Below are positions 27,437 to 35,002 of a stretch of DNA of 64,000 nt, piece by piece. This stretch comes from Flavobacterium sp. UGB4466 (GTDB lineage: Bacteria > Bacteroidota > Bacteroidia > Flavobacteriales > Flavobacteriaceae), in NCBI RefSeq assembly GCF_903469665.1, contig NZ_CAGKLC010000010.1:1-64000 (forward strand), written 5' to 3'. Both the position numbers and the translations under genes were made by a program. Each line of letters starts with the position of its first letter. The first letter of the stretch is position 1. Below the pieces are notes generated by a model that had not been told where the DNA came from, did not search any database, and saw only the letters and a program-made list of their open reading frames with translations.

Positions 27437-28672
27437 TTATAATTGAAACATTTTAGTATCAACCGAAGTTGTTTTGCCTGAAATAATCTCGGTAATTATT
27501 TTTCCGGTTGCCGGTGCAAGGCTTAAACCCATCATCGCATGTCCGGTGGCGAAAGTCAAATTTACAACTTTTTTGGCACGCGTAATGATTGGCATTCCCG
27601 AAGGTGTACAAGGTCTGAAACCAAACCAGGTATCCTTATTTTCAGGCATTCCCACCTGCATATCGGGATAAAACTCGTTGATACTGTTTATGATTCCCTG
27701 TAATCTGTTTTTATTGATTTTGGTATCTCCGGTATGGGTAATCTCCATAGTTCCCCCAAAACGAATATCATTGTTCATAGGGGTTACGGCTACCTTTCCT
27801 TCGCATAGAATCGAAGGAATCGAAGGTTTGTGATCTTGGTCCTTCAGTGTAAAACTGTATCCTTTTCCCGGTAAAATAGAAACTGAAATCCCGAGTTTTT
27901 TAGCCAGTGAAGGACTCCAGGAACCTGCCGCCAGCACAACTTCATCTGTGGCAAATATACCTTTGTCTGTTACGATCTTCGTAATTTTATGATGATCGAA
28001 AGTAAAATCCTGTACTGTGGTACCGGAGTGAATTTCTACTTTTAAGCGCTTTAATTCTTCTTTGATAAACTGCATGAATTTTTGTGGATACAAATGCGCG
28101 TCGCCTTTATAGTGTATCCCTCCTAAAATATCGGTTTTAGTACCGTTCTCCAGTTTTGCAACTGCTGCTGCAGAAAGATAGTCTACTTTTAAACCCAGCT
28201 TTTCGGCTTCTCGTCCTTCATGAAACATTTCATGTGCTGTTTTATCGGTTTTGTACAACATCAGAAGTCCTTTTTCTTCGTAGAAAAACGAATTATTTTC
28301 TCTGGCAAAATCCTGATACAATTCCTTACTCAACAATGACAAATCACGCAGTGCCGGCATTGCATTTGCGACGTGTTTCTCATTGGCATGTTTGTAAAAC
28401 TGCAGTCCCCATTTCATCAAATTGGCATCTAATCTCGGTTTTACATAAAACGGACTCTGACTGTCGAACATCCATTTGATTCCCTGAGCAATCATACCGG
28501 GCTGTGCCAACGGAATAATATGCGAGGGAACGATCATTCCGGCATTTCCATAAGAACAACCATCATCCATAGGAGACTGATCAAAAACAGTTACCTCAAA
28601 TCCTTCTTTAGCCAGATAATAAGCGGTACACAAGCCTATTATACCTCCTCCAACTATACTTACTCTTTTCAT
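27437..28672 (-). CDS. FAD-dependent D-amino-acid (probable cis-4-hydroxy-D-proline) dehydrogenase
   Basis: The 411-residue DAO/DadA-family flavoenzyme has the N-terminal dinucleotide motif VGGGIIGLCTAYYLAKEG followed by an acidic residue at the strand end (TVFD), and a C-terminal GHAMMGLSLAPATGKIITEI motif. The neighbouring hydroxyproline 2-epimerase, pyrroline-4-hydroxy-2-carboxylate deaminase and semialdehyde dehydrogenase point to cis-4-hydroxy-D-proline as substrate, giving delta1-pyrroline-4-hydroxy-2-carboxylate and passing electrons to the respiratory chain. It is a single-subunit form rather than the multi-subunit type. A perfect 11-bp hairpin separates it from the upstream epimerase gene, so expression may be stepped down here. 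Confidence 0.85.
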   Translation of the reverse strand: MKRVSIVGGGIIGLCTAYYLAKEGFEVTVFDQSPMDDGCSYGNAGMIVPSHIIPLAQPGMIAQGIKWMFDSQSPFYVKPRLDANLMKWGLQFYKHANEKHVANAMPALRDLSLLSKELYQDFARENNSFFYEEKGLLMLYKTDKTAHEMFHEGREAEKLGLKVDYLSAAAVAKLENGTKTDILGGIHYKGDAHLYPQKFMQFIKEELKRLKVEIHSGTTVQDFTFDHHKITKIVTDKGIFATDEVVLAAGSWSPSLAKKLGISVSILPGKGYSFTLKDQDHKPSIPSILCEGKVAVTPMNNDIRFGGTMEITHTGDTKINKNRLQGIINSINEFYPDMQVGMPENKDTWFGFRPCTPSGMPIITRAKKVVNLTFATGHAMMGLSLAPATGKIITEIISGKTTSVDTKMFQL

Positions 28673-28685
28673 TTGTACGAAATTA

Positions 28686-28735
28686 AAAAATTCATTGAAG
28701 AAGAATCTTATCCTCCTTCAATGAATCTAAATTTT
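28686..28735 (-). terminator. Internal hairpin between epimerase and dehydrogenase genes
   Basis: ATTCATTGAAG at 28690-28700 pairs perfectly with CTTCAATGAAT at 28716-28726. On the minus strand a T-run follows. It could be a partial terminator or processing site inside the operon. Confidence 0.65.
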
Positions 28736-28744
28736 TAATATTTT

Positions 28745-29755
28745 TTAAATTACCTGAAAACCATGAGCATACGGATCATTTGCTTCATCGATGATGATGG
28801 TGTTGTAACCGTATACTTTTGCCCAGCCCTGAATGCTTGGTACAATCGCAGGAATGTCTCCAATTGAAGTTTCCTCCACCACTTTTCCAATAAACTTACT
28901 GCCAATATAACTTTCGTGAATAAAATCTTCTCCTACTTTAAGTTTCCCTTTGGCATGCAGCTGTGCAATTCTCGCTGATGTTCCGGTACCGCAAGGAGAA
29001 CGATCGATGGCTTTGTCTCCGTAGAAAACAGCATTTCGACCTGACGATGTCGGATCTAAAGGCTCTCCCGTCCAAAGCATATGGCTGACATCACGAATGG
29101 TATCATTCTCCGGATGGATAAAATAGTCCGGATATTTGGCATTAATTCTCTTACGGACTTCCTGACTCAACTGGATAATTTTACCGGCGGAGAAATTCTG
29201 AATTCCGGAGAAATTTTCTTGTGGATCCACAATCGCATAATAGTTTCCCCCGTATGCCACATCAAAAGTAATTTCGCCCAGTTCAGGACAATCAATAGTT
29301 AATCCTTCTGCTGCCAAATACGATTTTACATTAGTCAGACGTACCCAGTCGACTTTGTTTCCGGTTTGCTGGTACTCGATATTCACGAGGCCGGCAGGAG
29401 CTTCCATTCTTATTTTTCCCGGTACTTTTGGAGTAATCAAACCTTCTTCAATGGCAATGGTAATGGTACCAATGGTTCCGTGACCGCACATTGGCAGACA
29501 ACCGGAAGTTTCGATAAATAAAATCCCAAAATCATTGGCAGGATCGCTTGGCGGATATAAAATACTTCCGCTCATCATATCATGTCCGCGAGGTTCAAAC
29601 ATTAGTCCTTTTCGGATCCAGTCAAATTCTTTTAAAAAATGCTGGCGTTTTTCGCTCATGTTAGCGCCCGTCAAATTCGGCCCACCGCCTGCCACCACTC
29701 TTACAGGATTCCCGCAAGTGTGTGCATCTACACAAAAAAAAGTCTTCTTTACCAT
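28745..29755 (-). CDS. 4-hydroxyproline 2-epimerase (proline racemase family)
   Basis: The 336-residue enzyme has both catalytic cysteines: MCGHGT (about C90) and DRSPCGTGTSA (about C257). The second Cys separates racemases/epimerases from trans-3-hydroxyproline dehydratases, which carry Thr there. The N-terminus DAHTCGNPVRVVAGG is typical of hydroxyproline 2-epimerases. It converts trans-4-hydroxy-L-proline to cis-4-hydroxy-D-proline, the first catabolic step. Its ATG immediately follows the stop of the semialdehyde dehydrogenase gene (no gap), so the two are co-translated. Confidence 0.9.
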   Translation of the reverse strand: MVKKTFFCVDAHTCGNPVRVVAGGGPNLTGANMSEKRQHFLKEFDWIRKGLMFEPRGHDMMSGSILYPPSDPANDFGILFIETSGCLPMCGHGTIGTITIAIEEGLITPKVPGKIRMEAPAGLVNIEYQQTGNKVDWVRLTNVKSYLAAEGLTIDCPELGEITFDVAYGGNYYAIVDPQENFSGIQNFSAGKIIQLSQEVRKRINAKYPDYFIHPENDTIRDVSHMLWTGEPLDPTSSGRNAVFYGDKAIDRSPCGTGTSARIAQLHAKGKLKVGEDFIHESYIGSKFIGKVVEETSIGDIPAIVPSIQGWAKVYGYNTIIIDEANDPYAHGFQVI

Positions 29756-31342
29756 TTATGTTATCTGGGATTTTGTTTGAATATTATTTAAAGTTCTTAA
29801 AATCTGTAATGGATTCTCATTTTGCAATGCTGCAGGTAATAATTCATTGGGCCAATTCTGATAACTAAACGGTCGAACCCAGCGATAAACCGCATGAATT
29901 CCAACGGCAGTAAATCTCGAATCGGAAGAAGCCGGATAAGGCCCTCCGTGAATCATTGAAGGACAAACTTCAACTCCCGTAGGAACACCGTTAAAAATCA
30001 ATCGTCCCACTTTGCTCTGCATCGCTGCAACCAATTCGTCCTGATTTTTCAATTCCTCAGGCTCTCCAATAATGGTACCTGTTAGCTGCCCGTCCAATTG
30101 ATTGATAATCGTTAGCAATTGTTGTTCATCATCACATTGCACCAGTACCGAAACAGGTCCAAAAACCTCATGACTTAAGGTTTTATTCTCTAAAAAAGTT
30201 TTGCCGTCTACGGTTAAAACTTTCTGTACTCCGTAATTTGGTGCCGCGTCACCTTTGTATTCTGCAATTTTTGCAACACCTTTCTGTGCCAGCATTGTTG
30301 CTGATCCTTCTTCAAAACCATTCTTCATTGAAGGATGCAACATACAAAATGGTTCTATTTTTTCAATGGCCTGAGTTAATTCTTCTGAGAATTTATCCAA
30401 CTCAGCTCCCTTAATTCCAAACAGTAATCCCGGATTGGTACAAAACTGACCTGCTCCAAGCGTGATAGATCCCGCATAAGCCGTAGCCCATTTTTGACTG
30501 TTTACCTTTACGGCATTTGGCAAAAGCACCACAGGATTTACACTCCCCATCTCGGCAAAAACCGGAATTGGCTCTGGTCGTTGTGCTGCCAGATCAAACA
30601 AGGCTCTTCCGGCACGAATACTTCCGGTAAAACCAACTGCTTTTACTAACGGATGTTTCACCAATGCGGTTCCAAGCGTTGTACCCCCACCAATAAGATT
30701 GGAGAAAACACCCTCCGGCATATTTGTTTTTTGCGCTGCTTTTATAATAGCCGAAGCAACCATTTCGCCTGTTCCTACATGCATCGAATGACTTTTTACA
30801 ATCACAGGACAGCCTGCCGCTAATGCTGAAGCGGTATCTCCACCAGCTGTTGAAAATGCAAACGGAAAATTACTGGACCCAAAAACCACCACCGGCCCAA
30901 GAGGTACCAACATTTTACGCAAATCTTCTTTTGGCGCAGGAACCCTGTCTGTTATTGCCGTATCAATTGCAGCCTGAACCCAGCTCCCTTCAATGAGCAT
31001 TTGGGCAAACGCGCGTAGCTGACCAACCATTCTTCCGCGCTCCCCCTCTGCTCTGCCCATTGGAAAGCCGGATTCACTGCAATACTGAACTAACAAATCA
31101 TTTCCTAAAGCTACGATTTCGTCAGCTATAGCATTTAAAAAACCAGCTCTTTCTAAACCGGAATATTTTTTATACGTTCCAAATGCCTGATGAGCCAAAG
31201 CAACTGCTTCTTCAATTTCTTCATGAGTTGCTTCTGTAAAAACCCAGGGATTTTCGACATTCTGCTGTGGGTTAAATGTTTTAAACGTTTTATTACCCCC
31301 AGCTTTTAGTGTACTTCCCACGTAATTTTTTCCTGTAATCAT
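29756..31342 (-). CDS. 2-oxoglutarate semialdehyde dehydrogenase (ALDH family)
   Basis: The 528-residue aldehyde dehydrogenase resembles the long KGSADH type. It has FGSSNFPFAFSTAGGDTASALAAGCPVIVK for cofactor binding, FAEMGSVNPV with the catalytic Glu, and GQFCTNPG with the nucleophile Cys (about 304). It oxidises 2-oxoglutarate semialdehyde to 2-oxoglutarate, the final step of hydroxyproline degradation; NADP preference is likely from family but unproven. It is directly followed by the epimerase gene. The 246-bp gap upstream holds a large palindromic element. Confidence 0.9.
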   Translation of the reverse strand: MITGKNYVGSTLKAGGNKTFKTFNPQQNVENPWVFTEATHEEIEEAVALAHQAFGTYKKYSGLERAGFLNAIADEIVALGNDLLVQYCSESGFPMGRAEGERGRMVGQLRAFAQMLIEGSWVQAAIDTAITDRVPAPKEDLRKMLVPLGPVVVFGSSNFPFAFSTAGGDTASALAAGCPVIVKSHSMHVGTGEMVASAIIKAAQKTNMPEGVFSNLIGGGTTLGTALVKHPLVKAVGFTGSIRAGRALFDLAAQRPEPIPVFAEMGSVNPVVLLPNAVKVNSQKWATAYAGSITLGAGQFCTNPGLLFGIKGAELDKFSEELTQAIEKIEPFCMLHPSMKNGFEEGSATMLAQKGVAKIAEYKGDAAPNYGVQKVLTVDGKTFLENKTLSHEVFGPVSVLVQCDDEQQLLTIINQLDGQLTGTIIGEPEELKNQDELVAAMQSKVGRLIFNGVPTGVEVCPSMIHGGPYPASSDSRFTAVGIHAVYRWVRPFSYQNWPNELLPAALQNENPLQILRTLNNIQTKSQIT

Positions 31343-31382
31343 ATTTCTTTTTTGTTGTTTGAATAAATACTTTACAATTCTT

Positions 31383-31548
31383 AGCGTCTGTTTAAAATTT
31401 ATTATTGAGATTTATTATCAAAGGATTTTCGAGCGAAAAGAGGCAAATTTTAATAGAATAGCAGCGTTATTGTAGTAAAATTTAACGACGTTACAGCCGA
31501 AAATCATCATAAGAAAACCAACAAATAAAATTTAAAGAGGCTCTTAAA
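31383..31548. repeat. 165-bp near-complete palindrome (MITE-like or structured leader)
   Basis: The left half, starting GTCTGTTTAAAATTTATT, and the reverse complement of the right half, starting GCCTCTTTAAATTTTATT, agree at about 23 of 32 positions. Complementarity continues inward through GATTTTCG (31424-31431) and CGAAAATC (31498-31505), and AAATTTTA/TAAAATTT, around a centre near 31464. It sits between the deaminase and semialdehyde dehydrogenase genes. It may be a non-autonomous mobile element or a long RNA hairpin in the operon. Confidence 0.55.
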
Positions 31549-31588
31549 GAAGAAATTTGTAAAACCAATTGTATCAGCCTATATACTG

Positions 31589-32503
31589 TTACAAGTTTTT
31601 ATAATCAGGCAAAGTTGGTCTTGATGCTAAGGATTTGGCAATAATGTCTAAAACTTTTTCTCTTTCAGCTCCCTGAAGCGGTAATCTTGGTGCGCGAACA
31701 TATTCTGTCCCGATACCTGTTGCTACTTCTGCAAGCTTAATATTTTGTACTAAAAATGAGTTAATATCTAATTCTAATAAAGGAAGAAACCATCTGTATA
31801 TCTTCAAGGCCTCATCAATTCTACCGGCTTTGGCTAATTTGTATATTGCAACTGTTTCTCTAGGAAAAGCACATACCAGACCTGAAACCCATCCGTCAGA
31901 CCCCATCAATAAACTCTCTAAAGCCAGGGTATCTACTCCTGATAAAATCTTTAATCGGTCCCCGAAACGGTTAATCATTCTGGTTACATTCGAAATATCT
32001 CTTGTTGATTCTTTTACGGCCTGAATGTTATCAAATTTTAACAGATCTTCAAACATATCCAGTGTAACTTCAATTTTATAATCTACCGGATTATTGTATA
32101 TCATTATTGGAAGTGATGTATTTTTTGCGACTTCAGAAAAATAAGTTACCGTTTCGAAATCAGAAGCTTTGTAACGCATTGGAGGCAACATCATTAATCC
32201 TTTTGCTCCATCTTGTTCGGCTTTATTGGCTGCTAAAATTGCGGCACGTGTAGTTTGCTCTGCAATATTCATAATTACCGGTACCTGATTGTTTACCAGG
32301 TTTACAGTATTTTTCACCAATTCTCTTCTTTCCTCTTCCAAAAGAGTACTGGCTTCTCCTAATGTTCCGCCCAGAATTATTCCATCAACACCTGCCTCTA
32401 ATTGTGCTTGTAAGTTAACTTCAAACATTCTGAAGTCTAATTTATCATCTGCAGTAAATTTGGTTGTTACTGCCGGCATAACGCCTTTCCATTGAATACT
32501 CAT
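31589..32503 (-). CDS. Delta1-pyrroline-4-hydroxy-2-carboxylate deaminase-like DHDPS-family enzyme
   Basis: I use the ATG at 32503 (MSIQWKGVMPAVTTKF), not the in-frame TTG at 32527, giving 304 residues. The DHDPS/NAL-type TIM barrel has Y136 in IMIYNNP and the Schiff-base K164 in AVKESTRD, but the gene lies in a hydroxyproline operon rather than with lysine genes. The likely reaction is deamination of delta1-pyrroline-4-hydroxy-2-carboxylate to 2-oxoglutarate semialdehyde. A TTG-N16-TAATTTTG promoter and the shared motif lie immediately upstream, and the AraC-type regulator is divergent. Confidence 0.87.
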   Translation of the reverse strand: MSIQWKGVMPAVTTKFTADDKLDFRMFEVNLQAQLEAGVDGIILGGTLGEASTLLEEERRELVKNTVNLVNNQVPVIMNIAEQTTRAAILAANKAEQDGAKGLMMLPPMRYKASDFETVTYFSEVAKNTSLPIMIYNNPVDYKIEVTLDMFEDLLKFDNIQAVKESTRDISNVTRMINRFGDRLKILSGVDTLALESLLMGSDGWVSGLVCAFPRETVAIYKLAKAGRIDEALKIYRWFLPLLELDINSFLVQNIKLAEVATGIGTEYVRAPRLPLQGAEREKVLDIIAKSLASRPTLPDYKNL

Positions 32504-32524
32504 AATATCGATTTTAATTAAAAC

Positions 32525-32591
32525 CAAAATTATTTATATTGAACAAAGCAAGAGGCTGAAAAATTACCTCAAAACAATACTATATTACCCT
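32525..32591 (-). promoter_or_regulatory. Hydroxyproline operon promoter with shared 11-mer (site C)
   Basis: Reading leftward, TTG (32551-32549), 16 nt, then TAATTTTG (32532-32525) match the Bacteroidota -33/-7 promoter. TATATTACCCT lies at 32581-32591, 48 nt upstream of the -7 box. A second ATTACC core at 32563-32568 is exactly 21 bp from the one at 32584-32589, the spacing typical of paired AraC-family half-sites. Confidence 0.65.
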
Positions 32592-32625
32592 ATATAAACT
32601 GATTACACAAAAAACCAATTAATAT

Positions 32626-32659
32626 ATTGCTATTTTTTTGACAAAATAAAATATATTTG
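32626..32659 (+). promoter_or_regulatory. Probable promoter of the AraC-type regulator gene
   Basis: TATATTTG at 32652-32659 fits TANNTTTG, with a TTG about 22 nt upstream. It lies 23 nt before the regulator's ATG and diverges from the hydroxyproline operon promoter. Confidence 0.55.
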
Positions 32660-32681
32660 AATGAACTAACCTTGACCAACC

Positions 32682-33527
32682 ATGAAAGTTTTTCCATTTA
32701 AAATCCCTAAATCGGGAGAAGATCCTCTTATATATCAAGAGGATAGAGAGATCGTTTTTTACGACAAACTCCATCAACACGAAGAAATACAAATTAGTTT
32801 TATCGAAAAAGGACAGGGCGCCATTTTTGCAGGAGATACCATCTCGCATTACCGCGAAGGCGATATCTTAATGATTGGAAGCAATTTACCTCATGTTTTC
32901 AGAAGTGAAGTATATGACAATGAATCTTCCATTATGCGTACCTTATTCTTTACTACAGGCTCGTTTGGAAAAGATTTCTTCTCCCTAACCACTTTCAAAA
33001 ACATCCAGCCTTTTTTAGAAAACAGCAAAAATGGATTTATCACCCACAATCCCCCTAAAAAAATCGTCAAATCTTTCAAAAAACTAAAAAAATCAGACAA
33101 CTACGAACGCTTCATTTTGTTTCTGGAAATCATAAAGTGGCTTTCCAACAGTGAGAGAGAACAGCTCTCCAACCATTTGTACGATAAAAAAATTACGGAT
33201 AATGAAGGCAAACGAATGCAGACGGTATTCGAACACGTAATGACCAACTACCAAAAAAACATTAACCTGGATGAGATTGCTTCGATTGCTAATATGACTA
33301 AAAATGCGTTCTGCCGCTATTTTAAAGTCCGGACCAACAAGTCCTTTTTCCAATTTTTAATAGAAGTGAGAATCGAACATGCTTCCAAACTGTTGGCCAA
33401 CAACAGTGAGCTTTCGGTCCTCGAAATTGCCGAATTATGCGGCTTTAACAACATCTCCAATTTCAACAGAAAGTTTAAAGAACTGAAGCAGACTTCTCCG
33501 TTGCAATACCGAAAACTGAATCTATAA
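32682..33527 (+). CDS. AraC-family transcriptional regulator of the hydroxyproline block
   Basis: The 281-residue protein has an N-terminal cupin-like sensor domain (about residues 20-110, HEEIQISFIEKGQGAIFAGD) and a C-terminal double helix-turn-helix (about 180-281). The HTH contains NLDEIASIANMTKNAFCRYFK and the AraC signature LSVLEIAELCGFNNISNFNRKFKE. It is transcribed divergently from the hydroxyproline degradation operon, the classical position for a local regulator. The intergenic region holds paired ATTACC half-sites 21 bp apart, and the same 11-mer recurs before susC and the S37 peptidase gene. Control of all three units is an inference; hydroxyproline or a derivative would be the likely effector. 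Confidence 0.88.
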   Translation: MKVFPFKIPKSGEDPLIYQEDREIVFYDKLHQHEEIQISFIEKGQGAIFAGDTISHYREGDILMIGSNLPHVFRSEVYDNESSIMRTLFFTTGSFGKDFFSLTTFKNIQPFLENSKNGFITHNPPKKIVKSFKKLKKSDNYERFILFLEIIKWLSNSEREQLSNHLYDKKITDNEGKRMQTVFEHVMTNYQKNINLDEIASIANMTKNAFCRYFKVRTNKSFFQFLIEVRIEHASKLLANNSELSVLEIAELCGFNNISNFNRKFKELKQTSPLQYRKLNL

Positions 33528-33539
33528 GTAGTTTAGTAC

Positions 33540-33937
33540 TGCTTAACCGCAAAGGGCGCAAAGTTTTTTTGTCTAAGTTTACACATATAACAAGGTTCGC
33601 AAAGCTTTACCCTGTAGCTTTGCGAACCTTGCGTTTTACTCTTAAACTTGAATAAAAAAATTTGCGTGCCTTGCGTAAACCTTAGAGTGCCTTGCGGTTA
33701 AAAAAACTATTCAATTGAAAGCCGTGTCATAATAGGATAATGATTTGAGTTCTCATTGTCTGTAAAATATAAACCGCAAGGGACGCAAGGATTCTTTTCT
33801 TATTAAATTTTATATAAACGCAAAGTTCGCAAAGCTTTACCCTGTAGCTTTGCGAACTTTGCGTTTTACTTTTAAACTTGAATAAAAAAATTTGCGTGCC
33901 TTGCGTAAACCTTAGCGTGCCTTGCGGTTAAAAAAAA
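33540..33937. repeat. 230-bp tandem duplication of palindromic repeat plus a copy of the EEP gene 3' end
   Basis: CTTTACCCTGTAGCTTTGCG occurs at about 33605 and again 230 bp later at about 33835, inside GCAAAG-type inverted repeats. The segment ACTATTCAATTGAAAGCC (start 33707) and about 60 bases after it are a diverged copy of the 3' end of the EEP gene at 33938. The gene's last codons were thus duplicated together with the flanking palindrome. No gene is otherwise seen in this gap. Confidence 0.8.
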
Positions 33938-34984
33938 CTATTCAATTGAAAGCCTCGTCATAATCGGATAATGATCTGAATTTTCAAAGTCAGAAAAACT
34001 CTCAAATTGTTTGACTTTCATTTTACTGTCCGTAAAAATATAATCAATACGTGCCGGATAATAACGAAACTTATAGGTGGCTCCAAATCCTTCTCCAGCT
34101 TCTTCAAAGGTGTCTTTGAGTTTTCCTTTGATATTTCGGTACACATACGAAAACGGACTATTATTCATATCTCCACAAATAATAATCGGGTTTTTGCATT
34201 GTTTGATATTTTCTTTAAAGATCTCGGCCTGTTCCTGCTGTTGTCTAAATCCTTTACTGATTCGGGTATAAATTAACTGCGATTTTTCCTGATTGACATG
34301 ATCGATATTATTTGAAATATCACTTACATCCGGTGAAATTTTTATAGACTGCAGGTGCATGTTGTACACACGAATAACCTCTTTACCTCTTTTAATATCG
34401 GCATAAATTACGTTATTATCTGAGTTTGGAAAGATGATATTTCCCTGATCAATAATAGGAAATTTTGAAAAGATCGCCTGACCTGTTTTAATTTTATTTC
34501 CCTCGATGAAAATGTAACGATGCGGATACACCTTCAAATCCAGATGAGCCGAATTGGAATACTCCTGAATACATAAAATATCCGGATCTTTTTCGTCGAT
34601 AAAAGCTTTTATATTGGAAGGAATATCGTCGCGGTCGAGCCATTTAAAAACATTAAAAAGACGCACGTTATAACTCATTACAGAGAAATCTCTTTCGTCC
34701 TTAACATAATCTTTTGCCGAGAATTTATAAAATTTACTGATAAAAGTAATTCCGGTTAACAGCACCAAACCGGAAAGAATAAGACGTTTTTTAAACTGAA
34801 TTCCCCAATAGACAAAAAACAAACCATTGAGAACGAAGAAAGCCGGCATAAAGAGCGTTAAAACCGATAGAAGCGGGAAACTCTTTGGTGCCAGAAATGG
34901 TAAAATATAAATACTAAACGTCAGTACAGTTAGCACTATATTCAAAAAGAACATTATTTTATTAAACCATGAAAGGTTCTTCAT
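33938..34984 (-). CDS. Membrane-anchored endonuclease/exonuclease/phosphatase family protein
   Basis: The 348-residue protein has three N-terminal transmembrane helices (to about residue 90) and an EEP hydrolase domain. Motifs are MSYNVRLFN, ILCIQEYSN (catalytic Glu), YNMHLQS, ICGDMNNSPFSYVY (Asp/Asn) and NSDHYPIMTRL (Asp-His at the C-terminus). The fold covers nucleases, sphingomyelinases and phosphoinositide phosphatases, so the substrate is uncertain. It is the last gene of a mutL-rhomboid-rhomboid-EEP run that is common in Flavobacteriaceae. Its 3' end has a decayed duplicate about 230 bp downstream. Confidence 0.85.
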   Translation of the reverse strand: MKNLSWFNKIMFFLNIVLTVLTFSIYILPFLAPKSFPLLSVLTLFMPAFFVLNGLFFVYWGIQFKKRLILSGLVLLTGITFISKFYKFSAKDYVKDERDFSVMSYNVRLFNVFKWLDRDDIPSNIKAFIDEKDPDILCIQEYSNSAHLDLKVYPHRYIFIEGNKIKTGQAIFSKFPIIDQGNIIFPNSDNNVIYADIKRGKEVIRVYNMHLQSIKISPDVSDISNNIDHVNQEKSQLIYTRISKGFRQQQEQAEIFKENIKQCKNPIIICGDMNNSPFSYVYRNIKGKLKDTFEEAGEGFGATYKFRYYPARIDYIFTDSKMKVKQFESFSDFENSDHYPIMTRLSIE

Positions 34985-35002
34985 ATTGCGGGCCTAAAAC
35001 GA

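Noticed and set aside
31589..32503. Assignment as dapA (dihydrodipicolinate synthase)
   Set aside because: The Schiff-base Lys and barrel fit both, but the operon context with hydroxyproline epimerase, D-amino-acid dehydrogenase and KGSADH argues for the pyrroline-4-hydroxy-2-carboxylate deaminase.
14684..33527. Classical polysaccharide utilisation locus around SusCD
   Set aside because: No glycoside hydrolase, polysaccharide lyase or sugar-sensing regulator gene is present; neighbours are peptidases and hydroxyproline enzymes.
33605..33850. TTACCCT words in the 33.6 and 33.8 kb repeats as further copies of the shared regulatory motif
   Set aside because: Here CTTTACCCTGTAG is part of the palindromic GCAAAG repeat, lacks the TATATT part and is at gene ends, not promoters.
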